Source of the DNA: Cryptomeria japonica
Taxonomy: Eukaryota; Streptophyta; Pinopsida; Cupressales; Cupressaceae
Length of the DNA: 64,000 nucleotides
Direction of reading: 5' to 3'
NCBI RefSeq assembly: GCF_030272615.1
Contig: NC_081413.1
Span: 101,034,239 to 101,098,238, forward strand
The notes under the pieces were generated by a model that did no database searches, was not told the DNA's origin, and worked only from the letters and a program-made list of their open reading frames with translations. How positions within the stretch are numbered: position 1 is the first letter of the stretch; each line of letters starts with the position of its first letter. Shown here piece after piece: positions 43,032-55,078 of this stretch. Position numbers and translations under genes: made by a program.

Positions 43032-45050
43032 TTGGATAGAATGACATACTTTGGAGAGGTAAGTTCCTTTGTGATGGAAGATACAGTTGAAAGTGATCAT
43101 GATGGCAAGAGCAAGTTAGATAACCTTCCTATTGAACAAGAGAATTCAGCATTACTTGTGGAAGAGACTAAAGAAATCAATATCGCAGAAGGAGAAGTTG
43201 TACATAATATTCACTTAGAAAAATCATTAAACCAGGAAGAAAAGGACAAGTTCATACAGCTCTTCAAACAATGTCTGATCAATTTTGCTTGGTCCTATGC
43301 AAATATGCCAAGCCTAGATCTAGAATTGGTGTTACACCATTTAATATTGCTACCAGGAATCAAACTGTGCAAACAAAAGCTAAGAAAGATTCATCCACAG
43401 ATTGCATTATTGGTCAAAGTAGAACTCCAAAATCTTCTGGATGTAAGCTTCATAAGACCTATTGACTATGCAAAGTGGATATCCAATTTGGTACCTATTA
43501 CTAAGCCCACTGGGGGCATAAGAATTTGCACAGACTTCTGAGATCTAAACAAAGCATGTCCTAAGGATGTTTTCCCATTACCTAATATAGACATGATAGT
43601 TGACTTAATTGTTGGGAATGAAATTATTTCATTGATGGATGGTTTCTCAAGATACAACCATATCAGGATTGCACCAGGGAATCAACATGAGATGATATTT
43701 ACCTGTCCATGGGGAACATACTGCTAGAACGTCATTCCATTTGGTCTTAAGAATGCAGGAGCAACATATCAAAGGGCTATGAAAACATTATTTCATGACA
43801 TGATCCACAATATCATGGAAGACTATGTGGATGATCTACTGGCTAAATCACAGACAAGAGAAGGTCACCTGGAAGTCCTAGCTAAGATATTTGATTGATT
43901 AGAATAGTATAATGTCAGATTAAACCCAAAAAGTGTGTGTTTGGTGTAATAACAGGAAAACTTCTAGGATTTATTGTTTCTAACAGAGGAATTGAGGTAG
44001 ATCCAACAAAGGTCAAAGCAATCATCGATATGCAACCTCCATCAACACTCAAGCAGTTAAGAGGGTTACAAGGGAGATTACAATCTATAAGAAGGTTCAT
44101 AGCACAATTAGTAGATAAATGTCATCCATTTCAGTATATACTTAGAAAAGGAGTCACCTTCAAATGGATAGAGCAGTGCTAAGAAGATTTTCAAGCTTTA
44201 AAAGATTATCTTCTGAATAGTCCAATATTAGTTCCACCTACCCAAGGAAATCCCCTATTACTATATATATCAGCAAAAAACTCATCTTTGGGAGCCCTGT
44301 TGGCACAACACGATAATCAAGGAAAGGAAAGAGCAATCTACTATATAAGTAGAACCCTAATTGGATATGAGATTAATTACACTCCTATAAAATGAGCATG
44401 TCTAGCAGTGATCTTTTCATCCCAGAAACTTAGACATTATATGCTAAGTCACAAGGTTCAACTCAGCACGCTTTGATCCACTCAAATATTTGTTAAGTAC
44501 AACAACATTAACTGGAAGATTATCTAAGTGGGTCATGATTTTAAGTGAATTTGATATAGAATATGTGGACAAAAAGGTAATCAAAGGGTAGGTTATAGCA
44601 GATCAATTAGTAGAGGCTCCCTTACAAGATAGTCACCCGCTACTAATAGACTTTCCTGATGAATCTATGTTCACATTGATAGCATCTACCATGTGGAAAT
44701 TATACTTTGATGGCTCCTATACAAATAATGGAGTCGGGGTCGATATTCTTTTCATCACCCCTCAAGGTGATTCTATCCCTAAGTCATTCAAAATCAACTT
44801 TCTATGTAAGAACAATATAGCTGAATATGAAGCCCTCGTCATAGGATTTCGTACTATTGTACAGTGGAAGATAAAAGAATTACAAGTCTACGGTGACTCA
44901 CAACTGATTGTAAATAAAGTCAATGATGACTATAACACAAAAGATGATAAACCGATGCCTTATAAATAAATGGTAGAATATTACAAAGAACACTTTAGTA
45001 ACATCACTTTTTAATAGATTCCAAGGGTACAGAACAAGGAAGCCAACACC
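43032..45050 (+). pseudogene. Element E reverse transcriptase and both RNase H domains
   Basis: RT motifs appear across frames: FIRPIDYAKWISNLVPI, RICTDF followed by a stop, and YVDD (43824-43835). A frame change leads to 43937-44182 (LLGFIVSNRGIEVDP, RSIRRFIAQLVDKC). The first RNase H shows LYISAKNSSLGALLA and LRHYML. The second, archaeal-type RNase H (44667-44969) shows LYFDGSYTNNG, AEYEAL and GDSQL. Dual RNase H supports the Tat lineage. Multiple stops and shifts. Confidence 0.87.
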
Positions 45051-46430
45051 ATGGCTACAATAGGATCTCTACTAAACATGCCTAATAATGAAACTCAGTT
45101 CGAGTTTATTGTAGAACAATTGATGGTACCGGCATATGAGATTCCTTCATCAAAATGTGTATGTGTAATTGTGGGTCTTGAATCCCCATGGTATAATGAT
45201 ATATACGCATACTTACATACTCAGTATATGTCTCCTGATTTGTCTAGAAATCAAAAGAAAACTCTCATTTGTCAAGCATCTAGACACACTATTATAGCTG
45301 ACACATTGTATAGAAATGGCCTTGATGGAACCCTTCTCTGATGTCTTGATGAAGTAGAAGCACAACTTTCCCTAAAAGAGGTACATGATGGAATTTATGG
45401 GGTGCATCAAAGTGACCCACCACTATCAATGAAATTATCAAGAACAAGATACTATTGGCCAACTATGGAAAAGGATGCCAATAAATATGTACAAAAATGT
45501 AGAAAATGTCAAATACATGGAGACCTCACTCATGCACCAACACAAGATCTACAACCTATCACATCACCCTAGTCATTTTCACAATGGGGGTTGGATCTAG
45601 TCGGTAAATTTAATCCTACTTCTTCCAATGGACACAAATTCATCTTAATGGCTGTTGAGTATTTTACTAAATGGATAGAGGAAATCCCTCTTGCATACAC
45701 CACTGGTAAGCAAATAGCGAAATTCATGCTTAATTACATTATTTGTCGATATGGGATTCCAATGTGCATAGTAACCAATAATGGACATCCATTTAAGAAT
45801 CAAGAAATGAGAGAATTGTGTGAACGGTTTCAAATACAACAGAGATTTGTAACGTTATATTATCCCCAAAGAAATGAACAAGCAGAAGCAACAAACAAGA
45901 CAATATTAAAGATCCTAAAGAAAGTTGTCACTGATGCAAGACGGGATTGGCATCTCCAGTTAAATCCCGCTCTTTGAGCTTATAGAATAGGGGTACGCAA
46001 ACCTACAGGAGCAACACCATATTCATTGGTTTATGGTATAGAAGCAATACTTCCTATTGAAATAGAACTATCATCTTTAAGAATCTCCTTAAAACATATC
46101 ATGTCAGAGGAAGACTATCAGGCTACAAGATTACAAGAGCTCAAAATGCTCGATGAAAAGAGACAAATTCCTTTTAATCATTTTCAAGGTTACCAAAACA
46201 GACTGAGGAGTTACAATAAATGAGTACACCCAAGGAATTTTGAAGTGGGAGATCTAGTTCTCAAGGAGAACCTAGTGGAACGTGAAAAGCTACGGAAGTT
46301 TGAACCTAACTAGCTAGGTCCTTTTATCATAACAAGGGTTATAGGAAATGGAGCATACAATTTGGCTACCATGGAGGGAGATCCACTCCTTGACCCTATG
46401 AACAACATGCACCTTAAACGATATTATATC
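45051..46430 (+). pseudogene. Element E integrase
   Basis: Starts with MATIGSLLNMPNNET, matching the same point in C. The zinc-binding region has HDGIYGVH and CRKC. The first catalytic Asp is in GLDLVGK; the second is changed (VTNNGHPF, Asp to Asn); the third motif reads NEQAEATNK. The C-terminal part (46026-46430) shows YGIEAILPIEIELSS and FEVGDLVLKENL, with stops. The Asp-to-Asn change alone should abolish catalysis. Confidence 0.87.
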
Positions 46431-48960
46431 TAAGGGTTATGTTAGTTTAGATTTTATTTTCCACATTGCATCTCATTTTATTCAAAGAACTGCATCACAT
46501 ATAGTTTCTTTTTCAAATGCATTGCATTCATAAATTTTTTGCATTGGCATATATCAGGATCAATAAAACATGGCAATTGTCCAAGTTTATCATTTGTTTG
46601 CATTCAAGAGAAACAAGGGTCGTCTCCTTTCTTAGATATTCAGACATGAAGTCTTTGAGATTCTAAGATCATACATTTTCAGCATTACCCTATGACGATG
46701 ATTTACTTATGGCTAGGTAGTGATTTCACTATTTGAGACTTGTTAAAAAATCTATCAATTGCTATATCTCAAACACATTAACAAAATCTCTAATTCATTT
46801 TAGACACCTAGTTGATCATATGACTAGTCAAAAATCTAAAATTCTACTTCAGCGCTATTGTAATTGTCACACCCAAGTACGTTTCATTACTTACAAGTCA
46901 AAGCAAGAAAAGAAAAAAGAAAAAGTGATATGCCAAATATTCATCTTAAGGAAAAAGAGAAATGATATATAACTGAAATATCATGCATGCAAAGTGTGAC
47001 AAGAAGCTTGACTATGGGAACATACAAGTAACTTCATCAAGGCTATGGATGTCTACTGGCAATGGAGCAATATTTGAGAGATTACAGTCTATAAAATCAT
47101 CAAAGCTCTAAAAGCTTGCTAGTAGCAATGCTCTATTCGAGATGCTTTTGAAGTTATAATAATCCACGTAGCTAGTCATATAGGATGTTAAGGATCTTTA
47201 GTGAATACAAGAGCGAGAATTAAATCATTTGCACATACATGGGCAAAAGAAGATCAAAGTTTCAAGAACCAATGGGGAAGTTTTATGTGTCTCCATTTGT
47301 AAATCCTAGTCACTAGGTGTGTTAATTTGGATGTTCCAAGGGACCTTAAAGATCTATTGACAGCTTATCTATGAAATGTTTTGCATCTCCATTTCAATTG
47401 GTGTATTACAAAATGTTAAACAAACATAGTCATCCTTGTTTGAATAGGAAATGTATCTTCATCATGCATATTGCATTAACATAAGTCATGTGAAAAATTC
47501 ATTCTCTCCACATGCATTCTGTAGATTATCATGTCATACGGATCTGCACACTAGGGACATAACTAAAAAAATCATGAAAAATCATAAAAAGTCCTGAAAA
47601 AATTCAAAAAAAAACAATGAAAAAGAAAAATACCAAAAACATTTTTAAAAAGTCCTGAAAAAATCATCCAAAAACATTCAAATATCAATACACAAAATCC
47701 AAAAACAATCAAAAATCAATCAAAAATCTTGTAATAAAATGTCTTACAAGAATCAAACACCCTAGCAGATATCCAACAAACGCTTCGCACGAAGCTAACA
47801 AAGGATACGACTATCCAGTCAAACATCTGTAATTAACTGATCAAACCATCTTATCAATCGTATCATATCCACATCAAGTGATCATTATCTTGTCTTAAAC
47901 AAAAGAGGATATACTCAAAACCAGACAGGTCAGTCTTAAACAGGGTCTGCAACTTTCTGAGATTAGACATTTTCAACCATCACATCAAGTAACTAAGAAT
48001 GAAGGCACATGATCAATATAGCTGCTGAAATTTGTCCGGGTCAGTCTTTATCTTTTATCATTTGGTGACAAATTGTGTTCCTACGCTACTCAAGGATGTC
48101 CACAAGTGACTAGAGGAGCCATGATGGGCATTATCTTTTTCTTTGTTTGTTACTTGTGGTGTGAACCATTGAAGTTCTAGGGAAATTGCTCTAGTGGGTG
48201 TCTATGATAGGAGCATTCAGCTTGTGAATGCCAAACATACCTCGACCCCTAGTGTATTCCCAAAATGGAGGGTTTCACTCCTTGTCTACTACGTGTTTGT
48301 TTCTTCAATGAGATATCTTTACATCTTGGTTCCTTATACCCTAATGTGCTAAGATCCATTGTTCCATAATAAGGATTAGTGATGAATATATATTGTGTAA
48401 TAAATAATGACACAAGTTCATGAATCAATCATTCTCATTTTCATCTCATTTGCTTATTGATAGTTTTTTTTATTCTTTTCTCATCATCTCTTTCTAAATC
48501 ATTTAGATATCATCTAACATTATTCTTTCATCAAACTCTTCTTTCTTAAATCTTACTAACATTTCTTCAAGGTACATTTGAGTTAAAAGGGATAAAACAA
48601 TATTTTGACATCATTATATAAAAAACAAAATTGCATCCATATAGTTTACATTGCATTCATTTTAAACTAGTAATCATATTTTTAACTTGCATTCATCTAG
48701 TATAATTGCATGAGTATCATATAAGATTGCATTAAATTAACCATTATATTATAAACCATATAGAAATCATTGCATTCATAAGAAATCATTCATAAATCAT
48801 ATAGACATGCATCACATAACACATAGAATCATACATCATACAGAGAAAACAACATATAATAGATCACTGCCAAAAAACTGCATATCATATATATAACTCA
48901 AAAATGGTAATGTGTCAAAATACAATAATCATAAAACAAGACCAAAAGCTCAGATAACAT
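46431..48960 (+). other. Element E 3' noncoding region
   Basis: About 2.5 kb without a supported gene. It includes a stretch of AAAATCCTGAAAAAATC-like words (about 47560-47730), a segment similar to the C 3' region (TCATTTGGTGACA near 48060), and a CATTGCATTCAT-rich low-complexity part (about 48400-48900) comparable to C and D. I find no PMD gene, no GGTG-AAAA hairpins and no 3' LTR. Confidence 0.55.
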
Positions 48961-50043
48961 GATCTCAGGATATATAATTTTTTGTCAGTACAACATGGGA
49001 GGAGAGGAGCGGAAAACGGAGCGACGAGCTTGAAATTCAAATTTCAAACATGGGGATGGCGAAACTCATGGGGATGGCAGTCTTTCTGCAGCTGGAGCTG
49101 GTAATCATGCAAGTTTCTAGGCATCTCAGGGTACTGAGGGGGACAAGGCGACAGTCAAATCGGTGGAAGATAAAGATTCCAAAACTAGGGACCCACATGA
49201 TAGAGGTAAAGAAAATAAATGGTTGGCTCTTTTTAGAGTCAGGCCTTTGGTGCAATCTGGACTTTCGGAAGTTAAAAATCTTTCTGATATGGCGACAGGG
49301 GTTTTTGCTATATCTATATGTTGGGTGAATATTTTGTCACTAGTGTACTAATGACAAAATATATGATTCACACATATCTATGTTGAGATATTAATCTCTC
49401 CAAGGGGAGGTTCCCTTTGAAATTTCATCTCTAATTAATAAGAAATCAAGATCTGTGGGTTGGTGTTGGGCATATAACTCTCTTTTTTCAAAGTCTATGT
49501 ATTCTCCCTTCACCTTGTTACAATTTCTCTACCTCTTTAGATACTTAAAGAAAAGAACAATGAATCTAACAAACTACGCTAAAACTTACAGTCAAGTAGT
49601 ACAAAGTCTCTCTTGAATGTAATCTTAACTCAAACTGATTATTAAAAAAAGTTAGAAATTTAACTCGTAGCTCAAAGTCTTCAAGTATGAATTCCTAATT
49701 CTTTAAACTAAAAGTAACTGCAGAAATACAAAGCTTACCACTAATTACTTAATTTATCAAAAGATTTCCCAAATATGCTAGGAGCACACAGTCTATTTGC
49801 ACGATTCAAGAGCTCTTTAACCCACATAACAATATCTTCAAGATCAAAGAAATAAAGAACATATATAATCAATGGACATAAGAACATTAAATCATATAAA
49901 CAATTTTCTTGACACAACACAAATTTTGAGATCAACAAAATTGTTTTCTTTATTTGCTTGATAGAATTTTCACAACAAAAGCCCAAAGTCTTAGTTGAGG
50001 TAAAAATTTTGTAGAGTTTTGCTAAGCATGAAAAAGATCTATA
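48961..50043. other. Unassigned sequence left of D, with possible coding remnant
   Basis: At 49020-49315 one plus-strand frame, with a single stop, reads as plausible hydrophilic protein (DKATVKSVEDKDSKTRDPHD, then ENKWLALFRVRPLVQSG). It resembles the sort of sequence seen in LINE first ORFs, but I cannot name it. A strong inverted repeat lies at 49325-49371. The remainder to 50043 shows no gene and probably belongs to the host element of D. Confidence 0.3.
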
Positions 50044-50048
50044 TTTAC
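50044..50048. other. Target-site duplication of element D, left copy
   Basis: TTTAC precedes D and recurs directly after it at 61535-61539. Confidence 0.93.
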
Positions 50049-50830
50049 TGTATATGGTGAAAGTGGATAACAATAATATTGAAAGACTAAATGAATTCAA
50101 CCACAAAACCCTAGCCTAACAACAACAAAGATCCACCATAACATATGAAGGTTACCTAAGACAATGCAAATCAAATGAAATCACAAAGATTATACCATCA
50201 CATGTCCAATAGGGTTTGGATCTCCATTCTTCCTATCTCCATTGATCTTGCTTGATATATTTGCTCTCAGATTTTATGTGCACAAGAGCTCAACAAAGAA
50301 TGGAAATGTGGTTGCAAGTAGGATTGCATATGAAAGTTCAAAAGCGTAGTGTAGTCGAGTGTGCAATTGAGTTAGGGTTTGATAATGAAGGAATCATCTC
50401 CTTATATAGAAGACACCATAAGAAATGGAGGGATAAGATTGAGAGATGTAAAAGATAAATGGTCGGCTATGATTAGAGGGTAGGTAGAGGAAATAAGAAA
50501 ATAATGAGAGGGTAGGTAGTGTATGAATTAAGAGATGAATGACATGTGTTATGGGTAGAAAAGGTTAATAATTAATTAAATAAATAAATATTTATTTAAT
50601 TAATAGAGGAAGCGGGATTAATTAAATAAATAAGATATTTATTTAATTTAAGAAAATGATAATTTAAATAAATAAAAGTATTTATTTAAATAAGAAATAA
50701 GGCTAGAAGAGGATAAATGAATTAATTAAATAAATAAAGATTTATTTAATTAATAGAAGAATTAGGCTTAAAATAATTAAATAAATAAAGATATTTATTT
50801 AATTAGACTGGACAATTTTAGGTGTCTACA
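50049..50830 (-). repeat. Element D 3' LTR
   Basis: 782 bp. The minus strand begins TGTAGACACC and ends CATATACA, as in C. It matches 60752-61534 with roughly 1.5-2% differences by eye, so D is older than C. A 68-codon plus-strand ORF inside it is present in both LTRs and looks incidental. Confidence 0.95.
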
Positions 50831-51185
50831 TTTTGCCCCTCTTTGAGACAATGCAGCTTGTTGTGTTGTTTCAAAGAAGATAATATGAGCTAATGCAAAG
50901 TTGCCCCAAGATGGGAATGATATGCCCCCTCGAGAGATTGGATGAAAATGTCTAAAAAGATCATAGACAATCTCTCGATAAGAAAGAAAGGCTAGAATGG
51001 ACTGACCGAATAGGTTAGAGTGACAGAGTCACGGGATAAAGAAGACTGACTCGGGAAATGAGGGCTAGGGCTAGCGCTAGGGCAGTCTATAAAATAGACC
51101 ACAAGGGGAACATATCCTCCTTGTCATCCACACATCCAAGAGATCAGAGTGCAGAGAGAGAATAGAGCAGTGACAATCAGCAGTG
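50831..51185 (-). other. Element D polypurine tract and upstream region of its PMD gene
   Basis: 50831-50847 is the polypurine tract on the minus strand (CTCAAAGAGGGGCAAAA), adjacent to the LTR. The rest (about 340 bp) lies upstream of the PMD exon 1 ATG at 51186 and is similar to the corresponding part of C. A promoter for the antisense gene may lie here, but I see no decisive signal. Confidence 0.6.
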
Positions 51186-52335
51186 ATGGCTTTGGTGCAT
51201 AGATTCGATCACATTCGCTGATTTCAGAGGCCAACAAATGCAAGAGAGCCGGTGAGTACCACAAAACCTCCTTGTACTTTGTCGCAATAAATGTTTTCAT
51301 AAATTCATGTTAGGTAGCACATTTAAATGTGCATTAGGTATGTCAAAAAAGGTCAAAAAATGCGTAGGCGCGTCTGTGCTAGTGTCAGGCACGTATATGC
51401 AATATGTAAGCATGTTTATGTAATGAAAGCATGTTTATGTCTTTCAGGCTGAATCGATAGTTTTGTGATGAACATACGCTATCGATTGGATAAGTTGCTG
51501 AGAGGATACACTCAAACAGGTCCTCTAGGAAAGACTAGAATAGCAAATAGGGCTAGGATTGACAATTTTGTGATAGAACATATGTTGCCAATTAGGAAAC
51601 TACTCAAGAGGATACACTCAAGAAGAGGCCCTAGGATAAGATAGATCGAGGCACTTTGTGATGAATAGTGAGTACCAAGACATAGTACTTTGTGATGAAC
51701 AAGGAGTACTAGTATGAGCAGCACTTTGTGATGAATAGGGAGTGCAAAAAAATGATCAGCAATTTGTGATGAACAAGGAGTGCAAAACACGTAGTACTTT
51801 GTGATGAACATGGAGTACCACTAGGATAGAAGCAACACTTTGTGATGAACAGTGAGTGTCACTAGGATAGAGCGCCATGTGATGATATAAGCACTAGGAT
51901 AAAAAGTAGCATTTTGTGATGAACAAGGAATGCCACTTTGACTGACACAATTGATTTGTTTGACTGCAGGAGTACTTGCCTATGCTGGAGTCACGAGAGA
52001 GATTCCCATCAACTCAGAGGTTATGACCAAAGCTGACATTTCAGGATACAGCCGCGATTGAGGTTATGGGTTTGCGATTTATTCTGTATGTGCCTGAGTT
52101 TCGAGCGAACATGGGATTGCTAACTGCACTTGCTGAGAGATGGCACTCTGAGACATGTACATTCCATTTGTCAATGGGTGAGATGATAGTCACCTTAGAG
52201 GATGTGTACAAGATTCTAAGGATACCGATCGATGGGGAGTTGATTCCCTATGATCGAGATGGAGACAGAGATGGACTAAGATGAGTGTTCCAGGATCTGG
52301 GATTGGAGATGAGGGTTGGACATGTGCATGGGACA
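51186..52335 (+). pseudogene. PMD gene antisense to element D, two exons
   Basis: Exon 1 is 51186-51251 (MALVHRFDHIR, then TGA as in C). The donor is GTGAGT at 51252, the acceptor GACTGCAG ends at 51968, and exon 2 starts at 51969 with EYLPMLESRERFPS. PMD motifs are GLLTALAERWHSETCTFHLS, GEMIVTLEDVYKIL and IDGELIP. Stops in exon 1, before the PMD and after DRDGLR, plus later decay, suggest loss of function. Orientation relative to the element, splice borders and phase match C, so the gene was present in their common ancestor. Confidence 0.68.
51252..51968 (+). other. Intron of the D PMD gene with covarying hairpin array
   Basis: Hairpins share the loop core TGTGATGAACA (complement of that in C). 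A large one has a perfect 9-bp stem AATCGATAG/CTATCGATT (51452-51487). Others: ATTGACAA/TTGCCAAT (51558-51592), TAGTACT/AGTACTA (51683-51711), GCACT/AGTGC (51721-51745), GTAGTACT/AGTACCAC (51791-51821), ACACT/AGTGT (51835-51859), GCATT/AATGC (51909-51933). Degenerate members lie at 51651-51675 and near 51758-51785. The order of stem types mirrors C. One GCGTCTGTG motif occurs near 51370. Confidence 0.75.
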
Positions 52336-54076
52336 TGATGACATAGACAAGATTAGCACTACCAGCAGTGTTGGCAGGATTTATCAGTGGGTTTCTGTGT
52401 CCGGATAGGGCGACACGAGGGTTGGTTGTAGCCATATGTATTTTGACATCATTGTATCATGACAATTATGATTTTGAGATAGATATGAGATTCATCCTTG
52501 CAGAATCTATATGCATGTGTACCTATGTGATGTTTATGATATGTTTTATGATGATGTTTCTGTGTGATGCTTATGATATGGATGTAAATATGTACATAAT
52601 GAAATGCAATATTTTTTATTTTTTTATGTTTTTTAATATGTTATGCCAATGCAAATGTTAATGTATGAAATGCAGATGAATATGATAATGCAAATAACTA
52701 TTTACATGATGAAAATGTAAAATGTGCTAACATATGTTGTGTGCAGGATGTGATGCAATTGTGATATCTATATGTATGTATGAAATGAGATATGTGGTAA
52801 TGCAGGTGCAACTACATGAAATGCAAATACTCAGTCATGTGATAGCAGGCTACACGAACTCGAGAAGGATGATGGAGGTCAATCAAGAAAGGGGGATGGA
52901 AGATAGAAGATATGAAAGTGAAAAGAGCTTCTTATGCATTGTCATCATTGAGCTTTATTATGGCAAGTAGGTTATGACAATCGAGGCATATGTTCGACCC
53001 AGAAAGTCATTGTACCTATTTGCATGGAGATAAGACAGTCTCAAACAAGGAATGCCCCAGTTCACACTAGACTCACAGTGTCCTCATATCCTTGGACAAG
53101 TCATAGCATTACTAAGAGACAATCCACAGACAACAAAGAAAATAGGTGATGATACCCCATCCTCGCCTTTCTAGTCAAAGACATCCTGGAGATAGAATCT
53201 CTAGTCAGAGACATCCTAGAAAAGCTAAAAGACATGTCACCAAAAAAGATAAAAATCAAAAGAAAACCAAGACTCGACACCAACATCCAGTGTAGTCCTC
53301 AAGTTTAGTGTCTCTTGTCACTTGTATAAGTCTTATTTGATTGTGGTCACAATGTTTACTTTCACAAAAAGGATAGATAGCAATGAACCATAATGTTGTC
53401 TGAGTCTGTTGAAAGATTTGATTTGTTGAAGCCCATTGTTGTTGTTGTGTCTCATCTGAAACTAACTGAATCCATGCAAATGATACTTTATTGCGGAGAA
53501 GATGGAAATTTATTGTGGATCGGCGATGCAAGTGTTGCTTTATTGTGGATTGTGCATGGATAGACTAAAGAAAATTGGAAGAAACTGTACTCCTCGAAAC
53601 ATGTGATGTGTTCAGTTCCACACCCATTACTAGATGTAGGATTTGCCTTAGCCATGGATAGGAGCTGATTTATTATGGATGGAAAGGGATGAAAAGGAAT
53701 GTTTATTATGAATGGCTAACCAATCTTGGGTAGATCAATAACAAGCCATGATGGGAATGGGTAAGTTTGTTATGAATGAATAAGTTGTGAGTGTGTGCAA
53801 AGTGAAGGATGAGATTGAATCCAGAAGGAGGAAGGAGCAATGTCTCTACACATGGCGTTGGTGACCCAGTTTTCACCATGGTACTTGCCTAGGGTGCCAC
53901 CAAAGTGGTTTTCACCATTGGACGAATTGTTTTTTGTTTTCCAATTATTATTTTTTGTCACAAGATGCCTGTTTGCCAGGTTTTCACCAAGTAACAATTT
54001 TTATGTTTATGATTTTTTTGTATTTTTGATAATTTTTTGATTTTTTTTGTATTTTTGAATTGGATACTCAGAAGAG
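52336..54076 (-). other. Element D 3' noncoding region
   Basis: Counterpart of the C 3' region. It contains the three GGTG-AAAA hairpin units (53854-53877, 53893-53916, 53964-53988), with CGCC decayed to CACC or CATC in two of them. It also has CCACAATAAA-type signals near 53510-53550 and a CATTTGCAT-like low-complexity stretch (about 52500-52830). No sense-strand gene. Confidence 0.65.
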
Positions 54077-54313
54077 CTATGTATAAAACTTGCGAAGGTG
54101 CATGTTGTTGATAGGATCCTCCAAAGGTTCACCCTCTGTGGTTGAGAGCTGATATGCACCAAATCCATATGTTGTTGTGATGATGTAATGACCAAGCCAG
54201 TTTGGTTCAAATTTGCCCTTCTTCTCTTTGTCTTGCTATTTTTTAGGATTTTCTCTAAGAACCAAGGCACCCACCTCAAATGTATGAGGCTTAACCTTAT
54301 GATTGTAGTTGTG
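54077..54313 (-). pseudogene. Element D integrase C-terminal tail
   Basis: On the minus strand it reads YNHKVKPHTFEVGALVLREN, a stop, then FEPNWLGHYIITTTYG and GEPLEDPINNMHLRKFYT. This matches the end of C integrase (20300-20532). The rest of pol is missing. It is in frame with the unrecognised ORF just upstream, separated by a TGA at 54314-54316. Confidence 0.85.
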
Positions 54314-55018
54314 TCATTCCTTGGCTGAATGATGTGTAGCTTGAGTGATTGTCTTCCTTGATAAAGGAACTGAGATAGAATTACTAGTGTGTGGACTACA
54401 AAGGCCCGTACATGTGTCACCTAAAGAAGTTTGGGCATACCTAATAACAAAGTCCTTTGAGGAAGCTCCATTAAAGGTCCATGATGTATCACCAGATGGG
54501 AATGGATGTATGGAACAAGTGGATGAGTGATGAAGGCTTATGATTGTGAAAAGAAGTGAAAGTAGGATAGCATGATGGAGACTTAGGATCAACAAGTATG
54601 CTTTTTGACTTAAAATTGTAGAACTTTTGCCCCCAGTTATTTTGATATTAGGGGAGATCATCTCTTTCTCTTTTTCTTTCATAGGATTTTTATCCTTGAC
54701 CTTGATTTTTTCCGAGTCCAATAGCTTTTGATTTTGATTTGAACTAAAGGACTTTTCTTTATTATTGACTTTGAGATTTTTCTTTTCAAATCTTGATTTG
54801 TGATCCCCAATGAGTAAGGGCTTTTGTAATTCTTGTTGATCCAAGTCTGGAAGTGGAGTGGAAATGGAATGAGTGGATGAAATGGTAAAGCTATGTGATT
54901 TCTCAAGAGTGTTGGTGATACACTCAATAGATTCTTTGTTAGAACCACTCTTAGGACTATTGATATCAAGAGATGCTTGCACCACTAGAGGAGATTTGCA
55001 TTTGGACTTAGTAGCCAC
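54314..55018 (-). CDS. Unrecognised ORF replacing pol in element D
   Basis: A 234-codon ORF lies where C has G-patch, RT, RNase H and most of integrase. The N-terminal third is Ser/Thr-rich; the middle is Lys/Glu-rich (KDKNPMKEKEKEM); then comes a hydrophobic segment (KAYLLILSLHHAILLSLLFT, about residues 140-160) that could cross a membrane; the C-terminal part has several Cys (DTCTGLCSPHTSN). I recognise no family. The frame is the same as gag, protease and the integrase tail of D, so it may once have been part of the polyprotein. It could be captured host sequence, a fragment of another element, or a derived linker. Confidence 0.5.
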   Translation of the reverse strand: MATKSKCKSPLVVQASLDINSPKSGSNKESIECITNTLEKSHSFTISSTHSISTPLPDLDQQELQKPLLIGDHKSRFEKKNLKVNNKEKSFSSNQNQKLLDSEKIKVKDKNPMKEKEKEMISPNIKITGGKSSTILSQKAYLLILSLHHAILLSLLFTIISLHHSSTCSIHPFPSGDTSWTFNGASSKDFVIRYAQTSLGDTCTGLCSPHTSNSISVPLSRKTITQATHHSAKE

Positions 55019-55078
55019 AACACTAGGTGGTTCACACCCAATTCCTTAGCATTGAAAATTGTTTGTGGATTGTTCCTG

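Noticed and set aside
49020-49351. Firm call of a LINE first ORF.
   Set aside because: A plausible hydrophilic frame exists, but there is no diagnostic domain, no poly-A tail and no LINE endonuclease or RT nearby, so it is reported only as a possible remnant.
49741-50106. 121-codon minus-strand ORF spanning the left D boundary.
   Set aside because: It begins inside the D LTR and crosses the insertion junction, so it cannot be an ancestral gene.
50252-50458. 68-codon ORF in both D LTRs (also 60955-61161).
   Set aside because: It is the same reading in duplicated LTR sequence; the conserved frame follows from copying.
54007-54420. 137-codon ORF overlapping the D integrase tail.
   Set aside because: It is an out-of-frame reading of the integrase C-terminal sequence. 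A similar shadow reading exists in C at 20414-20602.
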